From: Butyrivibrio sp.
Lineage (GTDB): Bacteria; Bacillota; Clostridia; Lachnospirales; Lachnospiraceae
Reading direction: 5' to 3'
NCBI GenBank assembly: GCA_015056565.1
Contig: SVGB01000016.1
Location: 1-64,000 of the forward strand
Length of the DNA stretch: 64,000 nt
In this document: piece after piece, positions 17,540-26,558 of the stretch
How the letters are laid out: every line of letters starts with the position of its first letter
How positions within the stretch are numbered: position 1 is the stretch's first letter
Translations under genes and position numbers: made by a program
Notes under the pieces: generated by a model
Told to the model about the DNA's origin: nothing
What the model saw: only the letters and a program-made list of their open reading frames with translations
The model's database searches: none

Positions 17540-18558
17540 TGGAAAAGGAAAGGAAGATAAGGAGAATAGCGGTTTTTACAGCCCTTGCGTTTTTGGTGGC
17601 CTTGGGATTTTTCCTCTCAATTACCATTGGAAATGTCAGTATCAGCTTTAAAGATGCGCTGCTTGTGCTTACAGGGGATGGGGATTTTAAAAATGCTGCC
17701 ATCATCACGGACATAAGGCTTCCAAGAGTCATTATGACCTTTATTCTTGGCGGCGCCCTGGCGGTCTCCGGATTTCTTCTGCAGACTTACTTTGCAAATC
17801 CGATCGCAGGACCTTACATCCTTGGAATTTCTTCAGGAGCCAAGATGGCGGTAGCTGTGCTTTTGATATTCATTACCACATTAACAGGCAGAACCTCAAG
17901 TATGATGCTGGTTTTAGCGGCATTTGTCGGAGCGGTCATCTCAACTTTTTTCATAATCATGATATCAAGAGCTGTTAGGAATATGGGAATCCTTCTGGCA
18001 GCAGGCATCATGATCGGATATATCTGCAGCGCCATAACTGACTTTCTCATAGCTTTTGCGGATGATTCAGATATAGTAAATCTCCATGGTTGGTCCCAGG
18101 GAAGCTTTTCGGGGACAGATATGGGTACAGTGAAATACGCAGCAGGGATTGTTTTTATTACCTTTCTTTTGGTCATGCTGCTAAGTAAGGCCCTGGATGC
18201 CTTGAGGCTTGGAGAAACCTACGCAAGAAGCGTTGGAGTAAATGTCAAGGTCTGCAGAGTCCTTGTAATACTGTTTTCAAGCGTGCTCTCTGCCTGTGTC
18301 ACAGCCTTTGCAGGTCCCATCTCATTTATAGGTATCGCTGTGCCATTTCTGGTAAGGGAGCTCTTAAAGTCGTCAAAGCCTATAGTGCTGGTTCCTGCAA
18401 GCTTTCTTGCGGGCTCGGTATTTTGCATGTTCAGTGATCTTTTAGCCAGGCAGATGTTTGCGCCTACGGAGCTTAATATTTCGGCTGTGACATCTCTTTT
18501 CGGAGCGCCAATCGTCATCTATATGATGGTCAGAAGAAGGGGGAACCATGAAACTTAA
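17539..18558 (+). CDS. Corrinoid ABC transporter permease (BtuC/FecCD family)
   Basis: The product is 339 residues with about ten membrane helices and FecCD motifs (DIRLPRVIMTFILGGALAVSG, NPIAGPYILGISSGA, GPISFIGIAVPFLVR). It forms the channel for import powered by the ATPase encoded next, and takes substrate from the BtuF-like lipoprotein 4.3 kb upstream in the same operon. Placement inside the B12 operon supports corrinoid uptake. Confidence 0.9.
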   Translation: MEKERKIRRIAVFTALAFLVALGFFLSITIGNVSISFKDALLVLTGDGDFKNAAIITDIRLPRVIMTFILGGALAVSGFLLQTYFANPIAGPYILGISSGAKMAVAVLLIFITTLTGRTSSMMLVLAAFVGAVISTFFIIMISRAVRNMGILLAAGIMIGYICSAITDFLIAFADDSDIVNLHGWSQGSFSGTDMGTVKYAAGIVFITFLLVMLLSKALDALRLGETYARSVGVNVKVCRVLVILFSSVLSACVTAFAGPISFIGIAVPFLVRELLKSSKPIVLVPASFLAGSVFCMFSDLLARQMFAPTELNISAVTSLFGAPIVIYMMVRRRGNHET

Positions 18559-19594
18559 ATCTGTTCAGACCGGATATGGCAAAAGAATAGTAGCAAATGA
18601 CGTAACGGTTGATATTAAAGATGGGGAAGTAATAACCCTCATAGGCCCCAACGGCGGAGGAAAATCAACCATCATAAAGAGCATAAGCGGAAACCTAAGG
18701 CTCCTTGGGGGAACGGTTGAGATTGATGGCAGCGATCTTGGCTCGATATCTGTAAAAGAGCTGTCAAGGACCATGTCAGTTCTGACGACTGAGAGGGTTA
18801 TGCCTGTCCTTATGACCTGCAGGGATGTGGTGATGTCTGGAAGACTGCCATTTACCGGATCTTTTGGAATATTTGGTCCTGAGGATGAAAAAGAAACTGA
18901 TAAAGCCCTGGAACTTATGAATATCAAAGAGCTTTCGGACGTGCCATTTTCTGACCTGAGCGACGGGCAAAAACAAAGGACCCTTATTGCCAGGGCAATC
19001 TGTCAGAGCCCCAAGTACCTTGTGATGGATGAACCAACCTCCTTTATGGACGTAAGACACAGGCTGGAACTTATGGAGGTCATAAAGAAACTTGCAGGGG
19101 CGGGGATAACAATTGTTATGTCTCTGCACGAGCTGGAGCTTGCTCTGGAGGTGTCTGACAGACTCCTTCTTATCTATGACGATGGGCATGTTCTGGTGAA
19201 GACTCCGGAAGAGGTTATTAAAGAGGGACTGCTTAAAGAACTCTTTGACCTTGATGATGAGATGTATAAAAAGGTTATGGCAGGTCTTGACGCAGGTACC
19301 AGAGGGCAAAATAGCATCGGAGATGAAGGCCTGTCTGAAAGAAAGCACTGCTCGTATTTTGTTAACAGGCAGTGTGAGTACTATCCGTGCCATGACGTTC
19401 CAGATGATAAGTTCAGCTGTCTGTTCTGTTATTGTCCGCTGTATGACGTTAAGGACTGCGGCGGCGAATATGTGATCAACGAGAAGGGTATAAAGAACTG
19501 CAGGAACTGCGGGTTTGTACACGATAGAGACAATTATCCTAAGGTTATCAAAAAGCTTAAGGAGAAAATGTATGGAGAAGGCGGAAGTAGGTAA
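18548..19594 (+). CDS. ABC transporter ATPase (BtuD-like) fused to a cysteine-rich domain
   Basis: The product is 348 residues. Residues 1-255 form an ABC ATPase with Walker A GPNGGGKST, a variant signature LSDGQ, Walker B YLVMDEPT and switch histidine SLHE. Residues 270-345 add a small domain with about a dozen cysteines (QCEYYPCHD, SCLFCYCPLYDVKDCGG, NCRNCGF), matching the cysteine-rich small domain usually encoded as a separate short protein next to cobalamin genes. It probably binds a metal. The gene overlaps the permease gene by 11 bp and cbiG by 23 bp. Confidence 0.88.
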   Translation: MKLKSVQTGYGKRIVANDVTVDIKDGEVITLIGPNGGGKSTIIKSISGNLRLLGGTVEIDGSDLGSISVKELSRTMSVLTTERVMPVLMTCRDVVMSGRLPFTGSFGIFGPEDEKETDKALELMNIKELSDVPFSDLSDGQKQRTLIARAICQSPKYLVMDEPTSFMDVRHRLELMEVIKKLAGAGITIVMSLHELELALEVSDRLLLIYDDGHVLVKTPEEVIKEGLLKELFDLDDEMYKKVMAGLDAGTRGQNSIGDEGLSERKHCSYFVNRQCEYYPCHDVPDDKFSCLFCYCPLYDVKDCGGEYVINEKGIKNCRNCGFVHDRDNYPKVIKKLKEKMYGEGGSR

Positions 19595-20636
19595 ATACAA
19601 GTTAATATGCTTCACATCCCGTGGCAGGGAAGTTATGGAGAAAATATCCAAGGCACTTAAGTGCGAAGGTGAGAGGTTTGTTATGAACAGCCTTATTGCG
19701 GGAACTTCAGAAAGGCCTCTTGAAGAGATGGATAAAGCGCAGAGCCTTAAGGAATGGACCAGTAGCGTCTTTAAAACTGGAAATATCCTTATATTCATAG
19801 GTGCCTGTGGCATTGCTGTAAGGGCAATTGCACCTTTTGTGTCAGATAAGACCACAGATCCCGGTGTTCTGGTGGTTGATGAAAATGCACGTTTCGTAAT
19901 TCCTATATTGTCAGGACACCTTGGCGGCGCTGTGGATGAAGCTTATAAGATAGCAAGGCTATTGGGAGCCCAGGCTGTCATGACTACAGCTACAGATGTA
20001 AGGAGAGAGTTTGCAGTTGACGTTTTTGCCAGAGACAATGACCTTGTTATCAGCGACATGAAAAAGGCCAAGGACTTTACTGCAAGACTTCTTGAAACCG
20101 GAAGCGGATCTTTTTATATAGATAATGAGTTTAGAAAAGAGATAATCACAGGCAAAAAGCCTGATAACATCGCTTTTTCAAAAGAATCATTTGATATTTA
20201 TATTTCTCCCTGTGTATTTCGCGGAAATGCACTGAGTCTCATTCCAAGATCCATAGTTATAGGAATGGGATGCAGGAGAGGAAAGAGCAGTGAGGACCTG
20301 ATCTTCTTTGCGTGGAAGTGTTTAAACAGACTGGGAATAGATAAGAGGGCTGTAAAAGCATTGGTATCAGCTGATATCAAATCCCAGGAGCAGGGACTTA
20401 TCGAGACTGCAGAGGCCTTTGGAGCTGAATTTAAGACCTTTAGCGAGGAAATCCTGATGGCTCAGCAGGGAGATTTCCATGGCTCTGAATTTGTTAAGGA
20501 GACTGTTGGAGTTGACAATGTCTGCGAGAGATCAGTCATGGCTTATGGATGCACAAGGCTCATCCTCTCAAAGGTTTCAGAAAATGGAATGACCTTTGCA
20601 GCGGGAGTCCTGCCAAAAGAACTGACCTGGCGCTGA
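19572..20636 (+). CDS. cbiG: Cobalt-precorrin-5A hydrolase (CbiG)
   Basis: The product is 354 residues from the ATG at 19572 with AAGGAG upstream, inside the end of the ATPase gene. The N-terminal and central CbiG domains have IFIGACGIAVRAIAPFVSDKTTDPGVLVVDE and LSGHLGGAVDEAYKIARLLGAQAVMTTATD. The C-terminal domain has IGMGCRRGKSSEDL. It opens the delta-lactone ring and releases the C20 fragment as acetaldehyde in the anaerobic route. Confidence 0.94.
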   Translation: MEKAEVGKYKLICFTSRGREVMEKISKALKCEGERFVMNSLIAGTSERPLEEMDKAQSLKEWTSSVFKTGNILIFIGACGIAVRAIAPFVSDKTTDPGVLVVDENARFVIPILSGHLGGAVDEAYKIARLLGAQAVMTTATDVRREFAVDVFARDNDLVISDMKKAKDFTARLLETGSGSFYIDNEFRKEIITGKKPDNIAFSKESFDIYISPCVFRGNALSLIPRSIVIGMGCRRGKSSEDLIFFAWKCLNRLGIDKRAVKALVSADIKSQEQGLIETAEAFGAEFKTFSEEILMAQQGDFHGSEFVKETVGVDNVCERSVMAYGCTRLILSKVSENGMTFAAGVLPKELTWR

Positions 20637-20642
20637 TCATCT

Positions 20643-20668
20643 AAGCTGCAGAAATACAGCTTTTTTTA
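20643..20668 (+). terminator. Weak terminator-like hairpin between cbiG and cbiH
   Basis: AAGCTG and CAGCTT pair around an 8-nt loop, followed directly by a T-rich run. The stem is only 6 bp. Operon genes continue on the same strand, so it probably allows partial read-through and could lower expression of the downstream genes. Confidence 0.45.
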
Positions 20669-20699
20669 TAGAAACAATTGGTATTTGATCGGAGAAAAC

Positions 20700-21470
20700 A
20701 TGAAGCTTTACGTAGTGGGGATAGGCCCTGGAAGTTTTGAAAATATGACAGTAAGAGCTGTCAACGCCCTTAAAGAGTGCGATGTGATCGCAGGCTATAC
20801 AGTTTACTGCGACCTGGTAAGACCACATTTTCCAGATAAGGACTACATTTCAACTCCCATGATGGGAGAGGAAAAAAGGGTGAAGATGGCCCTTGATAAA
20901 TGCCAGGAAGGAAAAAATGTGTGTCTTATCTGCAGTGGAGATGCTGGCGTTTACGGACTTGCAGGACTTGCTGTATCCATGGCGGAAGATCTGGGTAGTA
21001 AAGGACATATGGCAGATGATGGTGAATGTGAAGAAAAGATCCAGGTTGAAATAATACCAGGCGTTACCGCTGCCATCAGCGGAGCTGCCCTCCTTGGAGC
21101 ACCTCTCATACATGATTTTTGTTTTATCAGTTTGAGCGACAGACTTACCCCCTGGGAGCTTATTGAAAAAAGATTAAGACTTGCTGCAGAAGCTGATATG
21201 ACCATAGTTTTATATAACCCTGAAAGTAAGAGCAGAGCTGGATATTTAAGAAAAGCGTGCGATATTTTATTGGAGGCCTGTGATGGGAGCAGAGTCTGCG
21301 GTGTTGCAGGAGAGATAGGAAGAGAAGGTGAGTACTGTCATGTAATGAGTCTCAATGACCTTAGAGACTACACTGCGGATATGTTCACAACAGTATTTAT
21401 CGGAAGTTCCGGAACCAGACAGGTTGGGGACAAGATGGTAACCCCAAGGGGATACGAAAGCGAGAAATAA
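20700..21470 (+). CDS. cbiH: Cobalt-precorrin-3 C17-methyltransferase (CbiH)
   Basis: The product is 256 residues from the ATG at 20700; GGAG at 20691-20694 excludes the upstream TTG. It is a SAM methylase with LYVVGIGPGS, CSGDAGVYGLAGL, the EIIPGVTAAISGAALLGAPLIHDFCFISLSDRLTPW region and VLYNPESKSR typical of CbiH/CobJ. It methylates C17 and drives ring contraction. Confidence 0.95.
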   Translation: MKLYVVGIGPGSFENMTVRAVNALKECDVIAGYTVYCDLVRPHFPDKDYISTPMMGEEKRVKMALDKCQEGKNVCLICSGDAGVYGLAGLAVSMAEDLGSKGHMADDGECEEKIQVEIIPGVTAAISGAALLGAPLIHDFCFISLSDRLTPWELIEKRLRLAAEADMTIVLYNPESKSRAGYLRKACDILLEACDGSRVCGVAGEIGREGEYCHVMSLNDLRDYTADMFTTVFIGSSGTRQVGDKMVTPRGYESEK

Positions 21471-21480
21471 GGAGCATGCC

Positions 21481-23541
21481 ATGAGGGAGAATATCCTTAT
21501 ATTTGGTGGAACTACAGAGGGAAGGAAGCTGGCAGATGCCCTGTCAAAGGCGGGAGTACCTCATGTGGTCAGTGTCGCAACTGAATATGGAAAAGAGATA
21601 GAGCTTGAATCCGGTGAAGAGAACCTCCTTGTTGGAAGGAAGAGCAAGGATGAAATGGTGGCACTTCTTTCAAAGGGTGAGTACTCGAAGGTAGTTGATG
21701 CAACCCACCCCTTTGCCACTTTGGTTTCTTCTGAAATTGCCGCTGCCTGCAAGGAGACTAAAACTACCTATATAAGGCTCAAGAGGCCACTTGATAAATG
21801 GGATGAGGAGGGTACTACCTCAGTATCTTCCGTATCTGAGGCATCCAAGGTTCTTGAAGAAACTTCGGGCAATATCCTTGTCCTTACTGGTAGCAGGGAT
21901 CTTTCAGAGCTACTTGCCGGGATAACTGATAAAACAAGAGTCTATGCAAGAGTCCTTCCAAGTATAGACAGTATAAATAAGTGCCTTGAAGCAGGTCTGT
22001 CCGGAAGGCAGATAATCGCCATGCAGGGACCATTTTCCCAGGGGATGAACGAGGCTCTTATAAAAGAAACCGGCGCCAAGGTTATCCTTACAAAGGAGAG
22101 TGGCAGTAGCGGCGGTTTTGAAGAAAAGCTTGCTGCAGCAAGGGCATGCAGTGTAAAGTGCGTGGTGATCTCAAATCCCGAGAAGGACAGGGGTGAAACA
22201 GTAGATACATGCAGCTCTGTAGAAGAAGTGCTTGAGAGAGTTTGTGGTAGCAACAAGGAGCGCAAGATTATCACCCTTGCTGGCATGGGGCCAGGAAGCA
22301 GCGAGCTTTGGACTATAGAGTTTTTGAATGCTCTTGAAGGCGCTGACATTATCTTTGGGGCTAAGACTGTGCTTGATGAGTTTAAAATCCAGAGAGCGGG
22401 CTCTTTAATGGGCACAAGGCTCCAGGGCACATTTAGATCAGATATGGACTGCCCTGTGATAGCTCAGTATGATCCTCAGATAATATATGAATATCTTGAA
22501 GATCATCCTGAGTATAAGATGCCTCTTGTTATCTACTCTGGAGATATCTCTTTATGCAGCGGCGCTAAAAGAGGTGAAAGCTTCTTTTGGGGAAAAGGAT
22601 ATGAGGTCAGAAAGGTATCAGGAATATCGTCGATAGCTCTTTTTGCAAACAGGCTCTCTCTGCCTCTTGAGAATGTGAAGGTGGTAAGTGCCCATGGCAG
22701 AAAGTGTAATGTAAACGGATTTGCCAAGATGGAAGAGAATCTTTTCGTTCTGCCATCTGACATTGAGGATGCAAAAAAGATAATAGATGGCCTTGATGAG
22801 GGCTATCGCGTAACTGTCGGAGTAAATCTGGGATCTTGTAAAGAAGACGAAGCTTTTTCTGATCCATCAAAAGTCTCCGTCAGTGAAGCGGTGTTTGAGG
22901 TGACAGATACAAACGAGCTTTTAAAATATCAGGGTAAAGTTCTTTTGTATATCCATAACTCTAAAGCCCCGGAGAGGCGAATAAATGCGGGGCTAATGGA
23001 CAGTGACATCACAAGGGGGAACGTCCCTATGACCAAGGAGGATATAAGGGCGCTGTCCATCAGAAGGCTTGGGCTTAAGAAAAACGCAGTCCTCTGGGAT
23101 GTGGGGGCTGGTACCGGATCTATATCCATGGAGGCAGCTCTTTTGGATCCTACCATAGATGTCTATGCCATAGAGAGAAAAGATGAGGCAGTGGAGCTTC
23201 TTTTTGAAAACAAAAAGAAATTCGGACTTAATAACGTAACTGTGGTTAAGGGTCTTGCGCCAGAAGCTTTAAAGGACCTGCCAAAGCCAGAGGGCGTCTT
23301 TGTTGGAGGAAGCGGCGGAAATCTTGAGGACATCCTGACAGCGGTACTTAGCGCTAATCCTTCGGCGAAGGTCGTGATAAACTGTGTGACCCTTGAGACC
23401 ATGGCTGAAACTGTGAGCGTTCTTGATAAAAAGGGCATAACAGATGCCAGGATCATCCAGGTCAATGTAAGCCGTTACGAAAAGAAGGGTTCCTACCACC
23501 TGGCAGATGCCCAGAATCCAGTATATATCATTAGTTTTTGA
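21481..23541 (+). CDS. Triple fusion: cobalt-precorrin-6A reductase, C5 methyltransferase and C15 methyltransferase/decarboxylase (CbiJ-CbiE-CbiT)
   Basis: The product is 686 residues with three enzymes in one chain. Residues 1-255 are CbiJ (ILIFGGTTEGRKLADAL, VVDATHPFA, TYIRLKRP). Residues 260-480 are CbiE (ITLAGMGPGSSELWTIEFLNAL, VIYSGDISL). Residues 495-686 are CbiT (GLMDSDITRGNVPMTK, SAM loop VGAGTGSISMEAAL, FVGGSGGNLEDIL). Together they reduce cobalt-precorrin-6A, methylate C5 and C15 and decarboxylate the C12 acetate. CbiE-CbiT fusions (CobL) are common; the addition of CbiJ is less so. Start is ATG, 10 bp after cbiH. Confidence 0.95.
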   Translation: MRENILIFGGTTEGRKLADALSKAGVPHVVSVATEYGKEIELESGEENLLVGRKSKDEMVALLSKGEYSKVVDATHPFATLVSSEIAAACKETKTTYIRLKRPLDKWDEEGTTSVSSVSEASKVLEETSGNILVLTGSRDLSELLAGITDKTRVYARVLPSIDSINKCLEAGLSGRQIIAMQGPFSQGMNEALIKETGAKVILTKESGSSGGFEEKLAAARACSVKCVVISNPEKDRGETVDTCSSVEEVLERVCGSNKERKIITLAGMGPGSSELWTIEFLNALEGADIIFGAKTVLDEFKIQRAGSLMGTRLQGTFRSDMDCPVIAQYDPQIIYEYLEDHPEYKMPLVIYSGDISLCSGAKRGESFFWGKGYEVRKVSGISSIALFANRLSLPLENVKVVSAHGRKCNVNGFAKMEENLFVLPSDIEDAKKIIDGLDEGYRVTVGVNLGSCKEDEAFSDPSKVSVSEAVFEVTDTNELLKYQGKVLLYIHNSKAPERRINAGLMDSDITRGNVPMTKEDIRALSIRRLGLKKNAVLWDVGAGTGSISMEAALLDPTIDVYAIERKDEAVELLFENKKKFGLNNVTVVKGLAPEALKDLPKPEGVFVGGSGGNLEDILTAVLSANPSAKVVINCVTLETMAETVSVLDKKGITDARIIQVNVSRYEKKGSYHLADAQNPVYIISF

Positions 23542-23549
23542 GGTCGTTT

Positions 23550-24926
23550 ATGATCAGTGTCAATCCGAGAATCCTCGTATGCGCTCCGGGAAGTGGCAGC
23601 GGCAAGACCCTTGTCACCTGCGCTATCCTGCGGCTTCTTAAAAAGAAGGGCTATGATGCTCGCAGCTTTAAATGCGGCCCTGACTATATTGACCCGATGT
23701 TCCACCAGAAGGTCCTTGGGATTCCATCAGGAAATCTTGACCTTTTCCTTGCAGGTAAGGAGGGGGTAATAAGGAGCCTTGTTTCCGGTATGGAAGGCAG
23801 GGATATCGCCGTGATCGAAGGGGTTATGGGCTACTACGACGGAATGGGGAAGTGCGAGTTGGAAGGCTCTTCCTATGATTTGTGCGTAAAAACTGCTACT
23901 CCCGCCGTCATGGTGGTCAACTGCCGAGGTATGAGCAGGTCTGTGATTCCCATGATCAAGGGCTTTGCAGAATATATGGCTGAAGGGGAAAATGAAAACG
24001 GGGACCTTCAGAAAGACTCCATGATAAGAGGAGTGATACTTAATAACATCTCACCCATGATAGCCCCTGACATAGCTTCACAGATTGAAAAAGAGCTTGG
24101 GCTTCCTGTGGTGGGCTATTTGCCAAAGCTTCAGGGAGAGCTTCTTGGAAGCAGGTACCTGGGACTTGTGATGCCCGATGAGGTGCCAGAGGTTTTAGAT
24201 ATAATTGACAGGGTAGCTGACGAGCTTGAAAGAAGCTTTGATTTTGAGAAGTTTTTTGAGATTGCTAAAGGCGCAAAGACACTAGAATACGAAGACAAAG
24301 AGATAACACCTGTTACAGATAAAACTGTGGCTGTCGCCATGGATGAAGCCTTTTGCTTTTACTATCAGGACAATTTAAGGCTCCTTGAAAAGATGGGAGC
24401 CAGGTTGAAGTTCTTTTCCCCAATCCATGATAAGCACCTGCCAGAGGCGGATGGGATCCTGATCGGAGGGGGATATCCAGAACTTCACCTAAAGGAGCTG
24501 TCGGAAAACACTTCTATGAGGGATGACATTAAAAAGGCTGCAGAAGGCGGCGCTCCGCTCCTTGCTGAATGCGGAGGATTCCTTTATCTGAAGGACTCCT
24601 TTAAGGACAAAGACGGCTCTGTATATGATATGGCTGGTGTCTTGCCAGGGCAGGGCTTTATGACAGAGAAGCTTTCGCATTTTGGATATGTGAAGGTTAC
24701 TGCCAGGGAGGATACGAGGTATCTTGGTGCTGGCGCCACCATACGGGGCCATGAGTTCCACTACTGCGACACCACAGATAACGGAAGCGCATGCACCATG
24801 ACCAAGCCCTATGGCAGCAGGTCCTGGGAAGGGTACCAGGAAAAGGGAAACGTCTTTGCTGGCTTTGCACACCTGTACTATCCTTCAAATCCTGATTTTA
24901 TCAGAGAATTTTTGAGAAAGATTTAA
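23550..24926 (+). CDS. cbiA: Cobyrinic acid a,c-diamide synthase (CbiA)
   Basis: The product is 458 residues. The P-loop APGSGSGKT is at 12-20 and FKCGPDYIDPMFH marks the family. The C-terminal amidotransferase domain carries LLAECGGFLYL with its Cys nucleophile and the RGHEFHY histidine region. It amidates the a and c side chains of cobyrinic acid with glutamine. The ATG at 23550 is served by GAGG that overlaps the end of cbiJET. Confidence 0.95.
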   Translation: MISVNPRILVCAPGSGSGKTLVTCAILRLLKKKGYDARSFKCGPDYIDPMFHQKVLGIPSGNLDLFLAGKEGVIRSLVSGMEGRDIAVIEGVMGYYDGMGKCELEGSSYDLCVKTATPAVMVVNCRGMSRSVIPMIKGFAEYMAEGENENGDLQKDSMIRGVILNNISPMIAPDIASQIEKELGLPVVGYLPKLQGELLGSRYLGLVMPDEVPEVLDIIDRVADELERSFDFEKFFEIAKGAKTLEYEDKEITPVTDKTVAVAMDEAFCFYYQDNLRLLEKMGARLKFFSPIHDKHLPEADGILIGGGYPELHLKELSENTSMRDDIKKAAEGGAPLLAECGGFLYLKDSFKDKDGSVYDMAGVLPGQGFMTEKLSHFGYVKVTAREDTRYLGAGATIRGHEFHYCDTTDNGSACTMTKPYGSRSWEGYQEKGNVFAGFAHLYYPSNPDFIREFLRKI

Positions 24927-24927
24927 G

Positions 24928-26025
24928 ATGCTCACAACAAAGAAACTATTTGAACTTAAGATAGAACCTCCTGATGCTGACATTTACTTAGCTGCAGGGA
25001 AAAAATGGGACGGAATATCAAAGCCCATAGATGGCCTTGGGGATTTTGAAACTGTGGTGGCAAGGATTGCTGCCATTGAGGGAACTTTAGAGCCAGCCAT
25101 AGATAAAAGGGCTGCGGTCATCATGTGCGCGGACAATGGCATCGTGGAGGAAGGGGTCTCCCAGACTGGAAAAGAGATAACAACAGCCGTAGCCAGGGCT
25201 CTTGGGGCAGGCATCAGCACCGCCTGCACTTTAGGAAGATCCGCCCGTGTAGATATAGTTCCGGTGGATATTGGAATTGACTGCGGAGAGCGGGTAGATG
25301 GTGTTTTGGACCTTAAGGTAAGACGGGGCACCAGAAACTTTTTAAATGAACCTGCCATGACCCCGGAAGAAGCCCTTCTTGCCATAGAGCGAGGGATTTA
25401 CCTTGCTGGGGACCTTGCAGCAAAAGGATATAAGGTACTTGCCACAGGGGAGATGGGGATTGGCAATACCACCACTTCTTGTGCGGTGCTGTCAGCTCTT
25501 TTGCAGACAGATAGCAGGGAAATCGTCGGAAGAGGCTCTGGCCTTGATGATGCTGGGCTTCACAGAAAAATGGAAGCGGTAAAACAGGGACTTGAAAAGT
25601 ATGGATATGCTGGCAAAACCTGGGATAACAGCACAGAGGCAAGAAAAGAACGGGCTCTTGATATTCTGTGTAATGTTGGAGGCCTGGATATAGCAGGGCT
25701 TTCGGGACTTTGCATAGGGGCTGCCATAAACCACATCCCGGTGGTGCTTGACGGCGTTATAAGCTCTACTGCAGCTCTTTTGGCAGAACTTCTGGTTCCG
25801 GGAGTCAGGGATTATCTCATCCCATCCCACGAAGGCAGGGAGAAGGGAAATCTGATGGCGCTTAAGGCTCTTTTGCTCTCTCCGCTCATAAAGGGAAACA
25901 TGGCTCTTGGAGAGGGAACTGGCGCAATCATGCTGTTTCCGCTGCTTGACGTTGTCTTTGACTATTACCAGGGTGGCGCTAAGTTTAACGACTACAGGAT
26001 CGAAGAATACAAGAGGTTTGACTGA
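24928..26025 (+). CDS. cobT: Nicotinate-nucleotide:dimethylbenzimidazole phosphoribosyltransferase (CobT)
   Basis: The product is 365 residues of normal length. MCADNGIVEEGVSQTG, TGEMGIGNTTTSCAVLSALL and the late EGTGA segment with the catalytic Glu are present. It activates the lower-ligand base as an alpha-ribotide from nicotinate mononucleotide. No bluB or bza gene for making the base is in the window. The start lies 1 bp after the cbiA stop. Confidence 0.95.
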   Translation: MLTTKKLFELKIEPPDADIYLAAGKKWDGISKPIDGLGDFETVVARIAAIEGTLEPAIDKRAAVIMCADNGIVEEGVSQTGKEITTAVARALGAGISTACTLGRSARVDIVPVDIGIDCGERVDGVLDLKVRRGTRNFLNEPAMTPEEALLAIERGIYLAGDLAAKGYKVLATGEMGIGNTTTSCAVLSALLQTDSREIVGRGSGLDDAGLHRKMEAVKQGLEKYGYAGKTWDNSTEARKERALDILCNVGGLDIAGLSGLCIGAAINHIPVVLDGVISSTAALLAELLVPGVRDYLIPSHEGREKGNLMALKALLLSPLIKGNMALGEGTGAIMLFPLLDVVFDYYQGGAKFNDYRIEEYKRFD

Positions 26026-26558
26026 TGATGACACTTGTTGTTGGCGTTCCGGACAGCGGGAAATCGGCCCTTGCTGAGTCCCTGGCGGTGGAACAGTCAG
26101 AGGGTGAAAAGAGAATATACATAGCCACCATGATTCCCTTTGGAGAAGAGGGGCAAAGGCGGGTTGAAAAGCACAGAAAGCTCCGGGAGGGGAAAGGTTT
26201 TTTCACTGTTGAAGCACCTGTAAATGTGGCAGAAAGTGTAAAGGACCTGCCAGAAATTGGCGATGCCACCTGCCTTTTGGAGTGCGTATCGAATCTTGTG
26301 GGGAATGTGATGCATGAAGGCAACAGCGAAGATGGAGCTGTTGTAGAAAGCGTCGTTTCAGATATACGAGCTCTTCGTGGTCTTTGCAAAAACCTTGTTG
26401 TTGTCACAAACTCTTTTCCTCTGGAGGGTGAAGGGTACGACGATGACACAAGAAGATACGCAAGGCTTATAATGAAGGTAAATGAGGCGCTTAGGGGCCT
26501 TGCAGATAAGACATTTGAGTACGTTGATGGAGAGTGGAGAGAAGATGAACGTAATTAA
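26025..26558 (+). CDS. cobU: Adenosylcobinamide kinase/guanylyltransferase (CobU family)
   Basis: The product is 177 residues. The N-terminal P-loop is GVPDSGKSALAE, and IYIATMIPFGEEGQRRVEKHR follows, as in CobU, where the histidine near this position is guanylylated. LLECVSNLVGNVM sits where the family has the DCLT-LSNLL stretch. It phosphorylates adenosylcobinamide and adds GMP. The sequence is somewhat divergent, but its position between cobT and cobS supports the call. The ATG overlaps the cobT stop. Confidence 0.88.
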   Translation: MMTLVVGVPDSGKSALAESLAVEQSEGEKRIYIATMIPFGEEGQRRVEKHRKLREGKGFFTVEAPVNVAESVKDLPEIGDATCLLECVSNLVGNVMHEGNSEDGAVVESVVSDIRALRGLCKNLVVVTNSFPLEGEGYDDDTRRYARLIMKVNEALRGLADKTFEYVDGEWREDERN

